This document shows positions 4,948-5,213 of a stretch of DNA of 5,213 nucleotides, piece by piece. A model generated the notes under the pieces. The model was given only the letters and a program-made list of their open reading frames with translations, was not told the DNA's origin and did no database searches. Within the stretch, counting starts at the first letter, position 1. Each line of letters opens with the position of its first letter. The DNA comes from Paracoccaceae bacterium (GTDB taxonomy: Bacteria; Pseudomonadota; Alphaproteobacteria; Rhodobacterales; Rhodobacteraceae), in contig SKMI01000340.1 in NCBI GenBank assembly GCA_007121115.1, positions 1-5,213 of the forward strand, read 5' to 3'. A program made the position numbers and the translations under genes.

Positions 4948-5213
4948 TCAGCCCAGAAGCGTGCCGACCCAAAGCCCCCATGCCAGCCCCGAAAGCATGG
5001 CGCCGATGAAGGCAAATCCCATATAGGCGCCGAACACGCGTGGCTTGACCAGCGCCCAGACCGCCACCGCGGCGGGGATGGAGGTCATGCCGCCGGCGAC
5101 GACAAAGGACATGGCCGCCCCGTCCGCCATTCCCTGGCCCAGCAGCGCTGCCATCAGCGGCACCGCCGCATAGCCGTTGAGATAGGCGGGCGCGCCGACC
5201 AGGGCCCCAACCA
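4948..5213 (-). CDS. Permease of the COG0701 / DUF318 (YraQ, ArsP_1) type (partial, 5' end outside window)
   Basis: The last 87 residues of a multi-pass inner-membrane protein; the start lies beyond the right edge. The visible part reads APAYLNGYAAVPLMAALLG (8-25 or so), then QGMADGAAMSFVVAGGMTSI (26-45), a hydrophobic helix (about 33-55), a basic turn VKPRVF, and a final helix (about 62-84). The pattern of a P.Y.N.YA..PL segment followed by GM..GAA..F...GG.TS.PA and a last helix pair is what I recall from DUF318 permeases. That group includes ArsP-like exporters and many uncharacterised transporters. A GTG at 5163 could be mistaken for a start, but it falls inside the conserved segment and the frame stays open to the window edge, so this is an interrupted larger gene rather than a 71-residue protein. 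The substrate is unknown; no cysteine pair or other diagnostic site is visible in this fragment. Confidence 0.7.
   Translation of the reverse strand, partial: VGALVGAPAYLNGYAAVPLMAALLGQGMADGAAMSFVVAGGMTSIPAAVAVWALVKPRVFGAYMGFAFIGAMLSGLAWGLWVGTLLG

Overview
This 5.2 kb window is GC-rich. Every gene I can support lies on the minus strand, so the genes are read from the right end towards the left. The protein types suggest an alphaproteobacterium, most likely of the Rhodobacter/Paracoccus group: a MetA-type homoserine acyltransferase, an aspartate-type HemB, and a persulfide dioxygenase next to half-size YeeE/YedE transporters. This placement rests on protein character only, not on a database search.

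Layout in transcription order (right to left): (1) 5213-4948, the C-terminal end of a COG0701/DUF318-type permease whose start lies outside the window. (2) 4858-3941, metA. Its active-site residue Glu111 predicts acetyl-CoA rather than succinyl-CoA as the acyl donor. (3) 3966-2989, a predicted alpha/beta-hydrolase lipoprotein whose start overlaps the end of metA. (4) 2876-1875, hemB, delta-aminolevulinic acid dehydratase with an Asp-rich metal region. (5) 1658-795, a 287-residue metallo-beta-lactamase-fold persulfide dioxygenase. (6) 726-295, a half-size YeeE/YedE sulfur transporter with a conserved two-cysteine motif. (7) 295-1, the N-terminal part of a second half-size YeeE-like protein (DUF6691 type), running off the left edge.

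Genes 5 to 7 look like a reactive-sulfur module: the dioxygenase oxidises low-molecular-weight persulfide to sulfite, and the two small membrane proteins probably move a sulfur species across the inner membrane. Related modules in other proteobacteria (bigR/blh, pigS/pmpAB) are controlled by ArsR-family repressors that sense persulfides. No such regulator gene is in this window. The dioxygenase promoter region is, however, a conspicuous AT-rich island with a perfect 7-bp inverted repeat (GCAATAT-N14-ATATTGC) whose arms fall on the inferred -35 and -10 boxes, as expected for a repressor operator.

The other genes are housekeeping (methionine and tetrapyrrole synthesis) plus a hydrolase of unknown substrate. 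No RNA gene, mobile element, CRISPR array or phage feature was seen, and no gene-free stretch exceeds 300 bases. I found no convincing wholly new system. The points most worth checking are the sulfur operator, the acyl-donor specificity of MetA, and the metA/lipoprotein overlap.
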